From the NCBI RefSeq assembly GCF_001577835.2, contig NC_029520.1, positions 52,573,483 through 52,637,482 of the forward strand: a stretch of 64,000 bases of DNA, written 5' to 3'. The translations under genes and the position numbers were made by a program. Positions 11,501-62,014 of the stretch are shown here, piece after piece. Source of the stretch: Coturnix japonica. Its lineage: Eukaryota; Chordata; Aves; Galliformes; Phasianidae. The notes under the pieces are model-generated. The model made no database searches, was not told where the DNA came from, and worked only from the letters and a program-made list of their open reading frames with translations. Position 1 is the first letter of the stretch. Every line of letters starts with the position of its first letter.

Positions 11501-13020
11501 TACCCCATGCTGCTCCCAGGGGTCCAGGTGGATGCCGTTGTGCTGGAGTCCCCCTACACCAACATCCGCGACGCAGCCGCCAACATCCCCATCACTAAGG
11601 TGAGCACAGGTCCCTGCACTGTGGCACTGCACCCCCCGGCAGCAACTCAGTGAGTGCCCTGCTCTCTCCTGGGCAGATTTATCGGCAGTTCCCAGGATTT
11701 GAGTACCTCATCTTGGACTCCATGGCTCTGGGCAACATGTTCTTCCGCAACGATGAGAAGTGAGTGGCAGTGGGATGGGGTGAGGGTATGGGGACAGCAG
11801 GAGCTGGGCGGGGTGTTCCACTCTATGGTGTACACCCAGTTATATTTGCTCAGCTTTGTCACGCCTTAAAAGTGGTTTTATTTGTATAAGGGCAGATGCC
11901 AACATTACTATTGAGCCAAGCCCTCCATCTGGTCATAGAACCATTCAGGTTGGAGAAGACCTCTGACGTCCCCAACCTCAGCCCATCCCCACCATCTCCC
12001 TCAGTGCCACATCTCCACATCTCCTGAACCCCTCCAGGGGTGGTGACCATCACCTCCCTGGGCAGCTGTGCCCCTGCATCACCATTGCTTTCATTTTGTT
12101 GAGCATAATGTATTTGAATGCTGCCTACATGGCAACACGGTGTTGGGGATGAGCACTATGGTGATGGGGTCCTCTTGGCTTGGCCTTCACAGACCCCTTT
12201 GCTAAAGCTGTGGGTGCTTTTCCAGTCAGAGAATCGCTGAACAGTGTTTTGGGTTATTATTGTTACTGTTATTATCAGGTGCTCGGTCCTGGGTTGAGCA
12301 CCCTGAGCATTGCCCATCAGCAGCCATGGACACCAAGGGTGGCCCTCAAAGGCAGCAGGGGGTTGGTGGGGGGGGCGGGCTTGGGTCATGTTAGGGGGGT
12401 TAATGGGGCAGCAGAAGCTCCTGCAGCCCCATGCTGACCCCCCTCCTGCAGTGTGAAGGTGCTGGCCTGCCCGCTGCTCATCCTGCACGCAGAGGATGAC
12501 ACCGTGCTGCCCCCACAGCTGGGACGCCAGGTGGGTCACCTGCTCTGGGGGTTAAAAGGCAGGGAGGGGGGTTGGGACCCTACGGGGTCCTGTGCCACTA
12601 ACCCTGCTCCCATACCACTGCAGCTCTTCGAGACCGCACGCAGCGCCTACAAGGACAAGAGCAAGGTGAAGCTCATCACCTTCCCTGAGAAGCTGGGGCT
12701 GGGCCACGACTACATCTCATCCAACCCAGAGCTGCCCACCCTGGTGAAGTAAGTGCTGCTCTGCAGAAACCCGGGGCACAGCACAACCCTTCCCTGTGCT
12801 CCTTCACAGCCCCACAGAGATTCATCCCATCCCCTCCCATGACACTCACTGGCATCAATTTGCTGAGCCCCCATCACTGCTCCAAGCCCATGAGCACCAC
12901 AGTGACACATGGGGTGACACAGGGACAGCCCCTGTGGGATATGAGATGAGCAGCGGGGCTGAGCGACACAGCGTGAGGTTTATTGCATCTCGTTGCAGAG
13001 ATTTCTTGAACATGAAGTGA
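8542..13020 (+). CDS. ABHD12B: Abhydrolase domain-containing protein 12B
   Basis: Alpha/beta-hydrolase of the ABHD12 family; ABHD12 itself hydrolyses lysophosphatidylserine, while the substrate of ABHD12B is not well established. Thirteen coding exons: 8542-8630, 9858-9985, 10399-10501, 10578-10697, 10897-10927, 11008-11053, 11127-11256, 11336-11376, 11520-11599, 11677-11759, 12452-12530, 12624-12748, 12999-13020. They sum to 1077 bases, 358 codons plus stop, with every junction phase consistent. One hydrophobic span (about residues 42-64) follows a basic, Gly/Arg-rich N-terminus, suggesting a single-pass membrane anchor. The nucleophile motif GHSLG places Ser at residue 212; HGNGG (141-145) fits the oxyanion region; LHAEDD supplies Asp 299/300 and GHDY His 338. 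It is assigned to ABHD12B rather than ABHD12 by its position between NIN and PYGL. Oddities: a 31-base exon 5, a final exon of only seven codons, and a GC donor after exon 4. Confidence 0.95.
8631..8686 (+). repeat. ABHD12B: 14-bp tandem array containing the exon 1 splice donor
   Basis: Four 14-bp units start at 8631, 8645, 8659 and 8673. The first unit begins with the splice donor of exon 1 (GTGAGT); the next three begin GTGAGG followed by ACATGGAT or ACACGG. The array therefore repeats a donor-like word every 14 bases immediately downstream of the real donor. Confidence 0.85.
10315..10385 (-). mobile_element. CR1 3'-end fragment
   Basis: A short, diverged CR1 3' end in minus orientation (GGTTGAGGTTGGAAGAGGCC core) in ABHD12B intron 2, ending close to the exon 3 acceptor. 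Confidence 0.5.
11933..12090 (-). mobile_element. CR1 3'-end fragment
   Basis: Begins with TCATAGAACCATTCAGGTTG and continues through the CR1 body (CCCTGGGCAGCTGTGCC) in minus orientation. It lies in ABHD12B intron 10. Confidence 0.7.
12979..12984 (-). terminator. PYGL: Candidate PYGL polyadenylation signal
   Basis: Downstream of the PYGL stop (13403) I found only one AATAAA on the minus strand in range. It sits inside ABHD12B intron 12, about 15 bases before the acceptor of the last ABHD12B exon. If used, the PYGL 3' UTR would be about 0.4 kb and antisense to the whole last exon of ABHD12B. Confidence 0.4.
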
Positions 13021-13109
13021 CTCCAGCTGCTGCCTGCAGCGCCCATAAGCACTGCCCCTGCCCCGCGCTGGGACCCCGCCGTTGCACTGACCCTACTACT
13101 GCTGTATGT

Positions 13110-13115
13110 AATAAA
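13110..13115 (+). terminator. ABHD12B: ABHD12B polyadenylation signal
   Basis: AATAAA lies 90 bases after the ABHD12B stop codon, giving a very short 3' UTR ending near 13130. This leaves about 270 bases before the PYGL stop codon on the opposite strand. Confidence 0.75.
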
Positions 13116-13402
13116 CACTGAGACCCATGCTAGTCCTCCCATTGCTGCGGGGTGCTTGGGGATGGAGGTACAGCTGCAGGGACAGAGGGGTCAAGCAGGG
13201 ACCAGGAGCAGGGCGAGGGTGCACTGCAGATACCCCCAGCCCCTGTGCTTTCAGCAATTAGCTTTGCAGTGAGCAAGCCCAATTCATCGTTCCACCTCCA
13301 GCAACCCCCACTCGGCCTCCGCGCAGCGCTTTTAGTTTGAGCCCCTACCGCAAGCAATGGGTTGGAATGATTTGGCTTTCAGCTCTGAGCTCCTCCCCTG
13401 CC

Positions 13403-21823
<8,421 letters not shown>

Positions 21824-22010
21824 CGCTGCGGGGAACGGAGCGCGGACGGCAGCGGGATCCGCCTCGGCCCGGGGTGGCACCGCCCTGGGGCTGAGCAACG
21901 CCAGGGGCCGGGCCAACCCCGAGGGAGGGGACAGCGGGACGGGACGGGCCGGGACGGGGCGGGGAGGGGCGGGATGTCGGCTGTGCTGCGCTGCGATCTG
22001 TGCGGCCCGC
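21824..22010 (-). promoter_or_regulatory. PYGL: PYGL CpG-island promoter
   Basis: A GC-rich block upstream of the PYGL ATG with dense GC boxes (CCCGCCCCTCCCCGCCCC on the minus strand, 21951-21974). No TATA box was recognised. The start of transcription probably lies between 21850 and 21960. Confidence 0.65.
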
Positions 22011-22141
22011 TGCTCCTCCTGCACAACCCCTGCACCCCTGTTCCGTGCGTCTCCTTCCTCTGCACCCCTGCGCCTGGGACTCCCCACATCCCGATTTCCC
22101 TCACCCCTTCCCCAGCTCCTCCTCTCGAAGACCTCTTACCG

Positions 22142-22310
22142 AGAATCACAGAACGGCTTGGCTTTGAAGGGACCTCAAGGATCACGAAGCTCCAACCCCC
22201 CACCACAGGCAGGGCCACCAACCTCCACATTGATACCAGCCCAGGCTGCCCAGGGCCCCATCCAACCTGGCCTTGAACACCTCCAGGGATGGACGGGGCA
22301 TCCACAGCCT
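22142..22310 (-). mobile_element. CR1 3' end, young copy
   Basis: A CR1 in minus orientation, truncated at CATCCACAGCCT, lying between the PYGL promoter and the TRIM9 3' end. It is nearly identical to the copy in PYGL intron 1 and in the same orientation, so the two form direct repeats around PYGL exon 1. Confidence 0.9.
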
Positions 22311-22589
22311 GGATGACAATGACCTTCCTGAAGTCACTCCTGAACATGCTCAGAAATAATCTGTACTTATGAGTGTCCTTGGAGAGGGACAGGGTTGGTA
22401 AAGGCTCTTTGGCACCACAGCTGAGCCCTTGGATTTGGGAGCTGTGCACACCCCATATAAGATCCAGCACTGTGTCATTTCAGACCCAACCACAATGATC
22501 CCATGACTCTATCCACAGCCAATGCCCAACCCAGAGGATGGGGATGCTGCAGGGGCTGCAGTGGCGCAGAGATGCTCACGGAAGCTCAG

Positions 22590-24052
22590 TTTTAATCTGA
22601 TAAAAGTCCTTTATTAGAACAGCAACCATGACACTTGTCTGGAGCAGAGCAGCTGCAGGCAGCTATCATCGCGGGACAGTGGGGACGACACCGTACGACC
22701 ATGAGGAGCCTAATAAGCACCATGAACATCCTAAGGAAGGGGGGGAATGGCAGAGGAAGGTGCCCCGTGACCCGGCCACGGAGCCTGTCGGGCAAACACC
22801 GAAGAGCTGCTCGGCGTTGTCCCGCAACACAGCTCTCCTACAGCGGAGGAACTCGTCGGTGTGGATGGACAAATAGCACCCAGTCAATAAATTAGGTGAG
22901 TTTCGTACTAGAGCAACAAGGGGACGGAGGGGATAAGGGGGTGATGGGGAGGGGGTGACCTATATACAGTCGTTCTGCCGGACCTGGGGCGAACAGCCAC
23001 AGCTTTCTGATGGCACGGGCAGCACCGCCGCTGCGAGGGCAAAGGACTGCAAAGCAAAGCGTGGGGATGAGCGCATGCATGGCCCTTGGGTAGGAGTATA
23101 CACATACTCTGGGCTGCAGGCGTGGTGCTGCCCAGAGCCTGAATCACCCCTGGGGCACGGCCACGGGGCAGGCACGGCAGTGGGCACGGGATCCTGAGTG
23201 CAGGTCAACCCTCCGTGCTCCCCATCCCCGGGCTCCCTGTCAGAACCTCACTGCTGAGTGAGTTTTCCTGCCAAGGGAAGGATGCTATGGGGCAGTATTT
23301 AAGGCTGTACAAAAATAAATGCTTGCCTCCAAGGAGCAGTGCGGCATATGGCTGTGGTGCTGGTTTGTAGGGAGCCGGGTGCTGGCTTTGCCCCGAATCC
23401 TGCCCCTGCTGTGCCCAGCCTTGGTGGCACAGGGATGGGACCAGTTTTGCTCACCGTTCTGCCGGCACTGACCCCGGCAACGATGCAGCTCTGCTCCAGC
23501 AGATGGCTGTGGTTTAACCCCAGCCATGGAGCATCGCCCCGGGGTGCTGCTGCCTTCGCTGGGAGCTGCAACACCCCAACAGCAGAGGGGTGCTGCTGGG
23601 GCTGCTGTAGTGTGTAGGACACCCCTGGGCTCTGCAGGGACCAGCAGCAATCCAGGGCTGGCCCTGGTATGTGGCGGAGGTGCTCTGCAAGAAAGGCCAC
23701 GGGGAAAGAAATATCCTGCAAAGGAATGGGGCTGGAGGGGGCGAAAGCTTTCTGGGGGGGTCCCTCCCACAGCCCAGCCATGTGGCTCAGCCAGCTGCAG
23801 CAGGACGCAGGATGGGAAGCTCTCATCCCAACTCCAATCCCCAACTCAAAGGGGCGAAACCAAACCTAAAAGCGGACACAGGGACATCTCAGGCTACTCA
23901 AGTACTTCATCAGCCAAAAAGAGCTAAACAGCAAAGCATACACACACAGGACAGCGCTGGTGGGTGGAGAATGAAGATTGCCAAAGCCGGGTTCCTCCTT
24001 CCCTTCTGGCTGCCCCCGGTGCCGGCGCTCGCAGCTCCGCGCTGCCTCATCC
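22590..24052 (-). other. TRIM9: TRIM9 3' untranslated region
   Basis: From the TRIM9 stop codon the minus strand runs about 1.45 kb to a canonical AATAAA at 22615-22610, implying cleavage near 22590. No coding similarity was seen. Open frames such as 23285-23844 are chance. The PYGL start codon, on the same strand, lies about 0.77 kb further on. Confidence 0.55.
22610..22615 (-). terminator. TRIM9: TRIM9 polyadenylation signal
   Basis: AATAAA on the minus strand, the first clear signal seen downstream of the TRIM9 stop codon. The alignment of signal and 3' UTR is an inference. Confidence 0.5.
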
Positions 24053-54374
<30,322 letters not shown>

Positions 54375-54820
54375 TTTAGGGGGCGAACGCGATGCGACGC
54401 GGCAGGGTTCTCCGCCGCGGCTCAGCCCGTGGGTTCCCGCGACGGGCTGGCCGCGCCCCAGCGCCCACTGCACGAACCCGCACGGCGCCCCGCCTCGCCC
54501 CGCCCCTCCCCGCCCCGGCGTCCTCGTGCATGTGGGGTGCCGGTATGCTTCAGAGCTGAGGCGGCTGCCGTCGCTATTGGCTGCACGTGTCGACGTGCTC
54601 CGTCATGCGCCGCGCCGGGCGGGTTGTCGTGAAGTTGGTGGTCTGTCCTCGGGTGCGGGGGTCGCGGCTGTGGCGCCGGTTCCGCCGGCAATTGCCTGGT
54701 GGGTCATCACGGGCACAGAGCGCACCGCCCCCGGGCCGCGCCCCGTGGTGCCCCCCCTGTGCCCCATCCGCTTACCGCCGGCCCCCTCTGTGCCCCCAAG
54801 ATGGCGGTGATGCTCTGAGC
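54375..54820 (-). promoter_or_regulatory. TRIM9: TRIM9 CpG-island promoter region
   Basis: A dense CpG region upstream of TRIM9 exon 1 with repeated GC boxes (GGGGCGGGGAGGGGCGGGGC on the minus strand, near 54497-54516) and an inverted CCAAT box (ATTGG at 54576 on plus). No TATA box. Sequence quality is doubtful. Confidence 0.5.
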
Positions 54821-54999
54821 ATCGCACCCGGCATCCTGCGGGAGGATCCGCCTTTGTCTGCGGGAGACGCAGGTTGGAAATAGGGATCGAACGTGGGGAT
54901 CTGAACGCAGCGGGAGGCGCTGAGGGATCCCGGCCGTGCCATGGATGGGGCACATGGGAGTCCCGCATCCATCAGCCTGCATCCAAAACGCATCCTCCA

Positions 55000-55275
55000 G
55001 CCGGGATGGAGGCCCTGGAACAGGCTGCCCAGAGGAGGTTGTGCAGCGGGCCGCGGTCCTTGGAGGTGTTCAAAAGCCAGGTTGGGACGGGGGCCCTGCG
55101 TGGCAGACCTGACTAAGTGGTGTCATACGTGATTGTGGATCTATTGGGCGTTACTTCTCTGTGGTCAACCTGATCTAGTAAAGGTGTATGTTTGGTGGCC
55201 CTGCCAGGCAGGGGGGTTGGAACTACATGATCCTTGAGGTCCCTTCCAACCTGGGTCATTCTGTGATCTGTGATT
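55000..55275 (+). mobile_element. CR1 3' end
   Basis: CCTGGAACAGGCTGCCCAGA, then the AACCTGATCTAGTAAAGGTG segment typical of some CR1 subfamilies, then GATCCTTGAGGTCCCTTCCA and a terminal ATTCTGTGATCTGTGATTA. Plus orientation. Confidence 0.88.
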
Positions 55276-56293
55276 AAGTGACACGAGGAAGGCAGGGCTG
55301 GGGACATCGATGGGTTTATCGTGTGAGATCAGAGCGAGGAGCAGCGGGGTGCGATGCTGGAGGCTGCCCGGCGCTAATTAACCTGCCAGCATCATCCCGG
55401 CACATCGAGCTGTGGGGCAGAAAGGAGCCCGCCTCCATCCCCAGCCCCGTGGCTGGGTTCCCAGCGTGGATCATTGGCTGCTCCCCCCTTTGCTGTGTGC
55501 TGCATGGGCTCCTCGGCCATGGGGGGGGTTTGGGAGGTGTGCAGGTAATTAATAGGCAGCCAGGAGGGGCAGCCTGGGTTGGTTGGTTGGTGAGGCTCTG
55601 AGCTGTGCTAGAGCTAATAACAGAGGAATGGGGTGAGACAGAGAGCTCTGCAGGCTTCATGGCACTCCCACACCTCAAAGGGATGAACGAGAGAGCGGAT
55701 GGGCTCAGAGATCCCCCCTTTGAGAGGGACACTTCCACTCATACACAGCGATCCTGCTCCAGGCCCGGAGCTGAGCCCAGTTCTCCTTCCTCTCAGCCAC
55801 TCTGAGCAGATGAGCTCTTGGCTGACAGCAGAAATCCTGGTTGATTAGTCCCTGTGTGCACTCCTGGCCTTGAATTCCACATCCCATCGTCATTCCACCC
55901 TTGCAGGCCATGGAGCCCATGCTTGGTGCTGAGGCCTCCAGCAGAAATGCCTGGTGAGATGTCCTACAGCATCGCAGGTCTGAAATCCCCAGCACTGAAC
56001 AGGGACTACTACAACATCCATCCCCCTGAGAGCTGAAACCTCTGGCTTTGTGGCACCGTTTGAGAACTGCAGAAGCTCAGACCTCCTGTCTGTTCATAAG
56101 GGTCTGCAAGGAAAAGTGCCAACTTACTGCAGGTGTTGGATCCCATGGAACCCAAATGGTTCCGACGAGCTCCTCCATGCACAGGTGGTGGCATGAGAGT
56201 CATCAGAACTGTGTCACATATTCTGGGCAAGCAGCATCCTTGGGGTGCCATGAAATTCACCAGCTGTGGGGCTGGCGCTGACCCTTGAGCCCA

Positions 56294-56389
56294 GCAGCAT
56301 CACGTCAAGGCAGCATCATGTAAAGGCAGCATCATGTAAAGGCAGCATCATGTATAGGCAGCATCACGTAATGGCAGCATCACGTAAAG
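56294..56389 (+). repeat. 16-bp tandem array, six copies
   Basis: Six consecutive units of GCAGCATCAYGTAAAG (16 bp each, with few differences) from 56294 to 56389. Each contains CATCAYGT. Confidence 0.95.
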
Positions 56390-57204
56390 GTTTTCTGCTG
56401 ACTTCAGTGGCTCTGAGTCAGGAGCTCCTTGAATCACAGTCAGCATCTGACTGCATCCATCCCATCCACACACAAAGCTTCTCTGGCTGGTGAGCAATAG
56501 CTCCGGTCCTGGGTGTCCTGTTGGATCTGCAGGGCTTGGTGCCTCCTGAAAAACCAATGGGACCATTAACGTGTAACTATTTCAGCTGTTTGACGACCAT
56601 TTACTTTAACAGGCAGGGCTTGCATTGGAGATGCTGGCAGTGAACGTGGTGGCAACACCCCCCCACCTGCTGGACATGCACTTCGGAAGGCAAGTCAGGC
56701 AGACTGACCCCCAGGCTGGTGTCACACCAGCACCCTGTCCTCGCCGAGTGCTTTCAGAGGTGACATCATTTATTTCCATTCTATTTTTCTCCGGGCTTTG
56801 TCGGACGATTCCTGATTGCATTTGCTGTTGCTGATACAGGGGAAGAGCTGAGCTGCAGGGATAATTTGTGATGCTCCTTTGACCGCTGCCTTTGCGCTGC
56901 CCACTTACTCATCTCCCCTGAGATTAATGCCCCACTTTCCCAACCCGTGACTCATTTCAGAGAACAGCAACACTGAACTCATCCCACCCGAGCAATCTGT
57001 CCTTCCTCCCACAGCCTGGCTGTCTTCTTCCCCCCTCTCTGCTGGCTGAGGGCTCCGCTGGGAGCTTTCAGGGCTGGAGATGCTGCATCCCTGCACACAG
57101 TGCTGCCTCTGCATTGCGCCCGTGGCACAGAGCACACATTGGAGCCACCCATTCCACGTGCTCCATGCTCACATCCCTGCTGCCAAAGCTTTCCCTGTTC
57201 CTAC

Positions 57205-57260
57205 AGATCCAGCAGGATCTTGATGGTCCTTGTGATCCCTTCCAGCCATTCTATGATATC
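57205..57260 (+). mobile_element. CR1 3' tail fragment
   Basis: GGTCCTTGTGATCCCTTCCA followed by GCCATTCTATGATAT; short, plus orientation. Confidence 0.6.
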
Positions 57261-58599
57261 CCTGCTTTCCAACAGCTTCTGCTCGCTTTTTAGCTCATAT
57301 ATCACAGTCTAAACCCACTCCACCTCTACGAAACTCTGCAGTGCAGCCTGCTTCGCTGCAGTACCTAAGCAAATAAAGCTTCGTATCCCAACGAGCGCTA
57401 TATTTGATGCAGAGGGGCTTCAGGAGCATCGTTATTAAGGAGCAGCATGCTGGCTATTGCATTCCTCAGCCTCCTTCCGCCCATTGTGGCTTATGGCTCA
57501 GAGCTGGAGGAAAATCACTTGCAAAGTTTTTGGATGGATCAAGTGGGAGGCCAAAATCTAATGTATAGCTGCGTCTGGTGCAGACTTCTTCACGCTGCCA
57601 TGGTAACCAAACTAACTAAAAATAAGAAGTATTCCCATAAATGTCAAAACACACCATGCTTTCGTGACGTACGGAGTATTTGACCTGAAATCTGTGATCG
57701 TTATGTAAGGGTGTTTAACATGAAGGTAATTGCATGGGAAAATAGACTCCAGGTAAGGCACTTTGCATAACTTAGGTAGCCAGCCTGCTTCCCTGCGCTC
57801 TTTGTGCTGCTGACATGCTAACCAGTGCTTAACAGAGCTGTTTGCATCACTGTGATCTGTCATGTGCTGATGTAGATGTGTCCCTCATGGAACTGGTGCT
57901 GCTGATCATCATCTCTGCGTAACCATCACCCAGGGCTGGGTGAATTCCAGGCTTCTGGAAGGTTTCCTATGCAGGTTGGCAGCACCACATGGACTTCAGA
58001 GCCTTGGGAAGGAGCTTGGAAAGCTTGGAAAAGAGCATAGGGAACAAGGAGTAGGGGTAGGTGCCTTCACAGAGGGCATCCAGTGTCAGCACCCACTGTA
58101 GCATCACCTCCCATGTCAATGGGGTAGTGAGACAGCTGGGCCACAAAGAGACACTGAGCCCTTGGGGGAGGTCTGGGTGAGCTTGGGGTGCTGCTAAGTG
58201 AGCCAGCAAGTCCCACAGTGAAGGACAGCAGCAAGGGGACCCCGTGCCCCACTTTAGGACCTGTCCTGCGTGGGGTGCAGGCCCTGAGCTCATCCACCAG
58301 CAGGGAACTGCTGCTCCCAGCCCCTGTGGGTGTTCTGTGCCTGTTGCCATGCAGTGACACACTCAGTTGAATCAAGGGGGTGGAAGTGTTGAGGAGATGC
58401 GAGAAGCAAGCCAGGCATGTTCCCAGCCCTGGAACCAATCCTCACTAAGACACGTCAGGCTGACAAAGCCCTGTTTTCCATCTCATGAAATGGACAACGT
58501 GGCGTGGAGAGAAACCCACATCTTCTCCCGGGTGCACTCACAGAGAGCAACATCTGTCCTCATTTGGGGTCATATCTGGAAGAAAAGTGTATGTCCACA

Positions 58600-58715
58600 G
58601 GCGTCCAGCAGCGCTTCTCTAGTGGCTGGAACCCTGCACACAGCAGGGGGTTGAAACGAGATGATCATTGTGGTCCTTTACAACCCAGGCCACTCTGTGA
58701 TTCTGTGATTACACC
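58600..58715 (+). mobile_element. CR1 3' end
   Basis: AACCCTGCACACAGCAGGGG through CACTCTGTGATTCTGTGATT, plus orientation. Confidence 0.85.
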
Positions 58716-58774
58716 ACAGCTACATCCTGCTGTTCTGCCACCAAGGTTAACTTCAGATAAGTCCAGCTTTTGTC

Positions 58775-58860
58775 TCTTGAGGCCTGAGGAGTCTTGGGGT
58801 CTTCTTATGGTCCTTATGGGTCTCTTCCCATTCAAGATATTCTATGTTTCCATGATCCTT
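58775..58860 (+). mobile_element. Degenerate CR1 3' tail
   Basis: A weak CR1 tail (GGTCCTTATGGGTCTCTTCC then ATATTCTATGTTTCCATGAT), plus orientation, directly behind the previous copy. Confidence 0.5.
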
Positions 58861-60025
58861 TCCAAAGCAACACCATCCCCCCATCCACCCCCTGTGCATG
58901 TAGCGGATCCTGAGCCAGCCCTGCTGCAGGAAGATGTGCAGCCACCCACCTCAGGCACGGCAGCAGATGCTGGCACAGATGAACAGTCGATCTGTGTGGG
59001 TGAGGACAGGGAAAGAAAATATCCATGGGGAGACGTCACTTGGGACACTGACTCAGTGGGGGCTGAGCTGTCCTCACTGCAACATCCCTGGCATGGGCTG
59101 ATGCTACTCTTTTGGAGGGTTCTGTGTTTGCCGTGCAATGGGGTTTTACACAAGACGATTAGGAACAAATCCCTTCTGATGGCTTCATGGATGTCCTGGA
59201 GCCGCTCCTGTCTGTCTCAAAGGGTGTTACAAAGGCTCTAAGGCTTCCTCCTCCCATGACTGCTCTGTGTCCACCCACCATGCCCAGGATGCCACTGGAG
59301 ATGTGATGGCTCCAAGGGCTGCTGCCCACCTGCCCTGGGAGCTGGCACTCAATCAGGATCTGGGGGGATGCAGGGGGCTGGGCACACCAGGTCAGTGCTG
59401 GCACTGGGATGCTCTTGGCTTTTTTTTGTCTTCTCTTTTTAAAGCTCACTACTCCCATCCCTACTCCTTGCTTCCTTCCCGTTTCTGTCTTCTTCCTGCT
59501 GCCATGGCAACCTCGATATATTCTGGTCACGGCTTTGGCCACAGGAACATCCATCAACAAGTGACACCCCAGCAGGGCAGGCAGAGCCCTGGGGACACCC
59601 CTGCACACAGGAATTGCGCAGCAGGCAGCACGGCTCTCCCCAAATCCAACTCCCTGCTCCCTCTGCCTGTGGCTGCCCCAGGTTTTAGAATAGGGCTGGG
59701 CAATAGTAGGGTCTGACTCTGCAGCCCCATGCAGACACAGCCTGAGCCACAGCTCTCCTGCATGGGGAAGGTGGTCCCGGGCCAGGCTCCAAGCCACCTG
59801 AATTAGGTCCTTCCTCCAGAGCATCTGTGAGCTCCTCCAGCCCTCCCAGGGCTGTGAGTGTTGATTCTCCCTGCCTGTGTGATGGGACATGCAGGGACTC
59901 CAGTGCTTCTGGGTGCTGTGGGGTGATGCCTGGGGTTCAGGCACTCCCGGAGCCCATCAACTGGCATGTTCACCCTGAAGCTCTTGGGAATGCTCTGAAG
60001 CCAAACTGGAGCATTTTGGGGTGTC

Positions 60026-60175
60026 AAAGAATCATTAAGGTTAGAAAAGATCACTAAGATAATCAAGTCCAACTGCTGACTCATCACTATCATGCTCGCC
60101 AAACCATGTCCCTGCTGTGCCCATCAGGACGGTGGTGCTTTGCATGTGGTCAGGCACGAGGAGATGCCCAACTCT
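60026..60175 (-). mobile_element. Old CR1 3'-end fragment
   Basis: AAGAATCATTAAGGTTAGAA and AAGATAATCAAGTCCAACTG in minus orientation; an older, more diverged CR1 type than the others. Confidence 0.65.
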
Positions 60176-62014
60176 GAGGTCACCTTGCATGGGAAATACC
60201 AGCTCTGGCTCCTGGAATTTGGGTGATGCCATGGAGGATCCTCCAGTGGGAGGAGGTGGGCACTGTTGGTGATGTGTCTCCACAAAGATCCTGCTCTTCA
60301 GTTCTTCTTGGGACCAAAAGTTGGGTTTACTTTGGATGTGTGTGACTCCCAGTGCTCAAATGGACCTGCAGCCTGAAGTTCATTTGCATCTTAATAAACC
60401 TCCTTTGAGCTCTATTCATCTGCCACGAAAGAGGAGTGAATTGAAAATCATGCAAGATCTTAATGGATTTGAAAGGAAATTGCCAGCTCTGACTCGACTT
60501 CACTCAGAAATCTGAAGATCAAATGATCCTGCTTGCAACAGACTATAAAAGCTCCAACATCTGCTGGTGCTGAGAGCGCAGAAGGGATCAGCTCTCACAG
60601 AGGGATGCTGGGGAGGGAAAAGTGAGGGCATGCGAGGACACAAGAGGGCCCATATGTGCCCTCCTGGGCTGGGGGCTTCACATTGGTGAAAAGTCTAAGG
60701 GGGGCACAGTGTGGGTATGGGTTGGAACCAAGGTGCTTTGCCTGCAGGGTCCACGAAGGCTTGGCAGTCAACTGGGGATGGAGCAGAGCCAGCTCTGCAG
60801 GATGAGGGATGCTCAACGCAGGAGCAGCATCTCCCCAGCTCTGCTCTCTCGTCATCCTGCTCTGGAGGATGCTGCAGCTGTGCCCGTGGGTGGAGGTTTG
60901 CTGGAGGAGGAGCAGGAGGTGGGCAGACAAAATCACCAAGGAGAAGGCAGATGGAGAATAGGATCCGAGCATCGGAGATCTTCATTGTCTTCTCTGCTAT
61001 TCAGCTGGGGAAAATTTAGCACCATCCGAGGAGAACGAAGCCATCCCCGCAGCTCTGCTGCTTCCCGGTGGAAGCAAGCTCTATTTATAGCTGCGTATCA
61101 GGTGCTGCTATGAACCTCTGCACCCCGGGCTGCTCTTCCTAGGGCTTCCAGGGCTGATCTGAGGGGTTTTAGGCATCTCCAGGTGGGCATCATGGACTGC
61201 ACTTGGCCCCGGGGCCAGCTTGCTTGTGCAGCCCTTGAAATAAGCCAGCACTTGGGACACCTGAGCTCTGCGTACCTGAAAGGAGGTAGAGAGATGGGGT
61301 TGGCCTCTGCTCCCTCTTGTTCTGCTAGAACAAGGGTTAATGGCCTCGAGCTGTGCCAGGGGAGAATCAGGTTGGATGCTGCAGTGGCACAGACAGCCCA
61401 GGGAGGGGGTCACCATCCCCAGAAGTGTCCCATGTAAGATAAGAGCAGTGCAATCCTGCTCTGCTCACCAGCCACCAACCGTGCCCCAGATTGGGCCATT
61501 TTCTGCTCTGGGTTGTCCTGACCCCCCTCACTTCACACAGGCTTTATGGGCTTGAAAGGACCAGGAAGGTTTTCAAGCTGCTCTCACCTGGTCTGTGTTT
61601 AGAAAATATTTCCCATGTGCTGCGGAGGCTGAGCCCATCTCCTCCCCCAATGGCTCCAAACACCTTCATGTTGGCTTTCAAAATAGGTGGTTAAATCCCA
61701 CATCAGAGTGGATGAGCTCCTTCAGCTCGGAGCAGCATGCTGAGGGCCTTCTCTCCCCCTGCAGCTGCAGTTCTGCCTTTATACAGTGAGAAGGCTGCTC
61801 AAGGATGGCACACAATTCACTGATGCCCAATTAATGCCTGTAATTACCTACCCTGACATAAATAACCGGCTGCTAACGTTGCAGGGTTGGTACGGGGTGA
61901 CTCACACAGCAGTGGCAGGAAACAAGACCCGCTTAAGGAAAAACCTTCCCCCAGCAAACCCATGGGCTGTGCTTCACCTGGGGCTGCAGGGCTCCAGCAT
62001 TTATATGGGGAGGT

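Noticed and set aside
57447-57683. 78-codon frame starting with a signal-peptide-like stretch (MLAIAFLSLLPPIVAYG)
   Set aside because: The hydrophobic start is suggestive, but there is no family similarity or gene context. The block looks more like a conserved non-coding element; RNA evidence would be needed.
59159-59944. 261-codon open frame right of TRIM9
   Set aside because: No domain recognised, overlaps another long frame on the other strand, and has no promoter-like sequence nearby.
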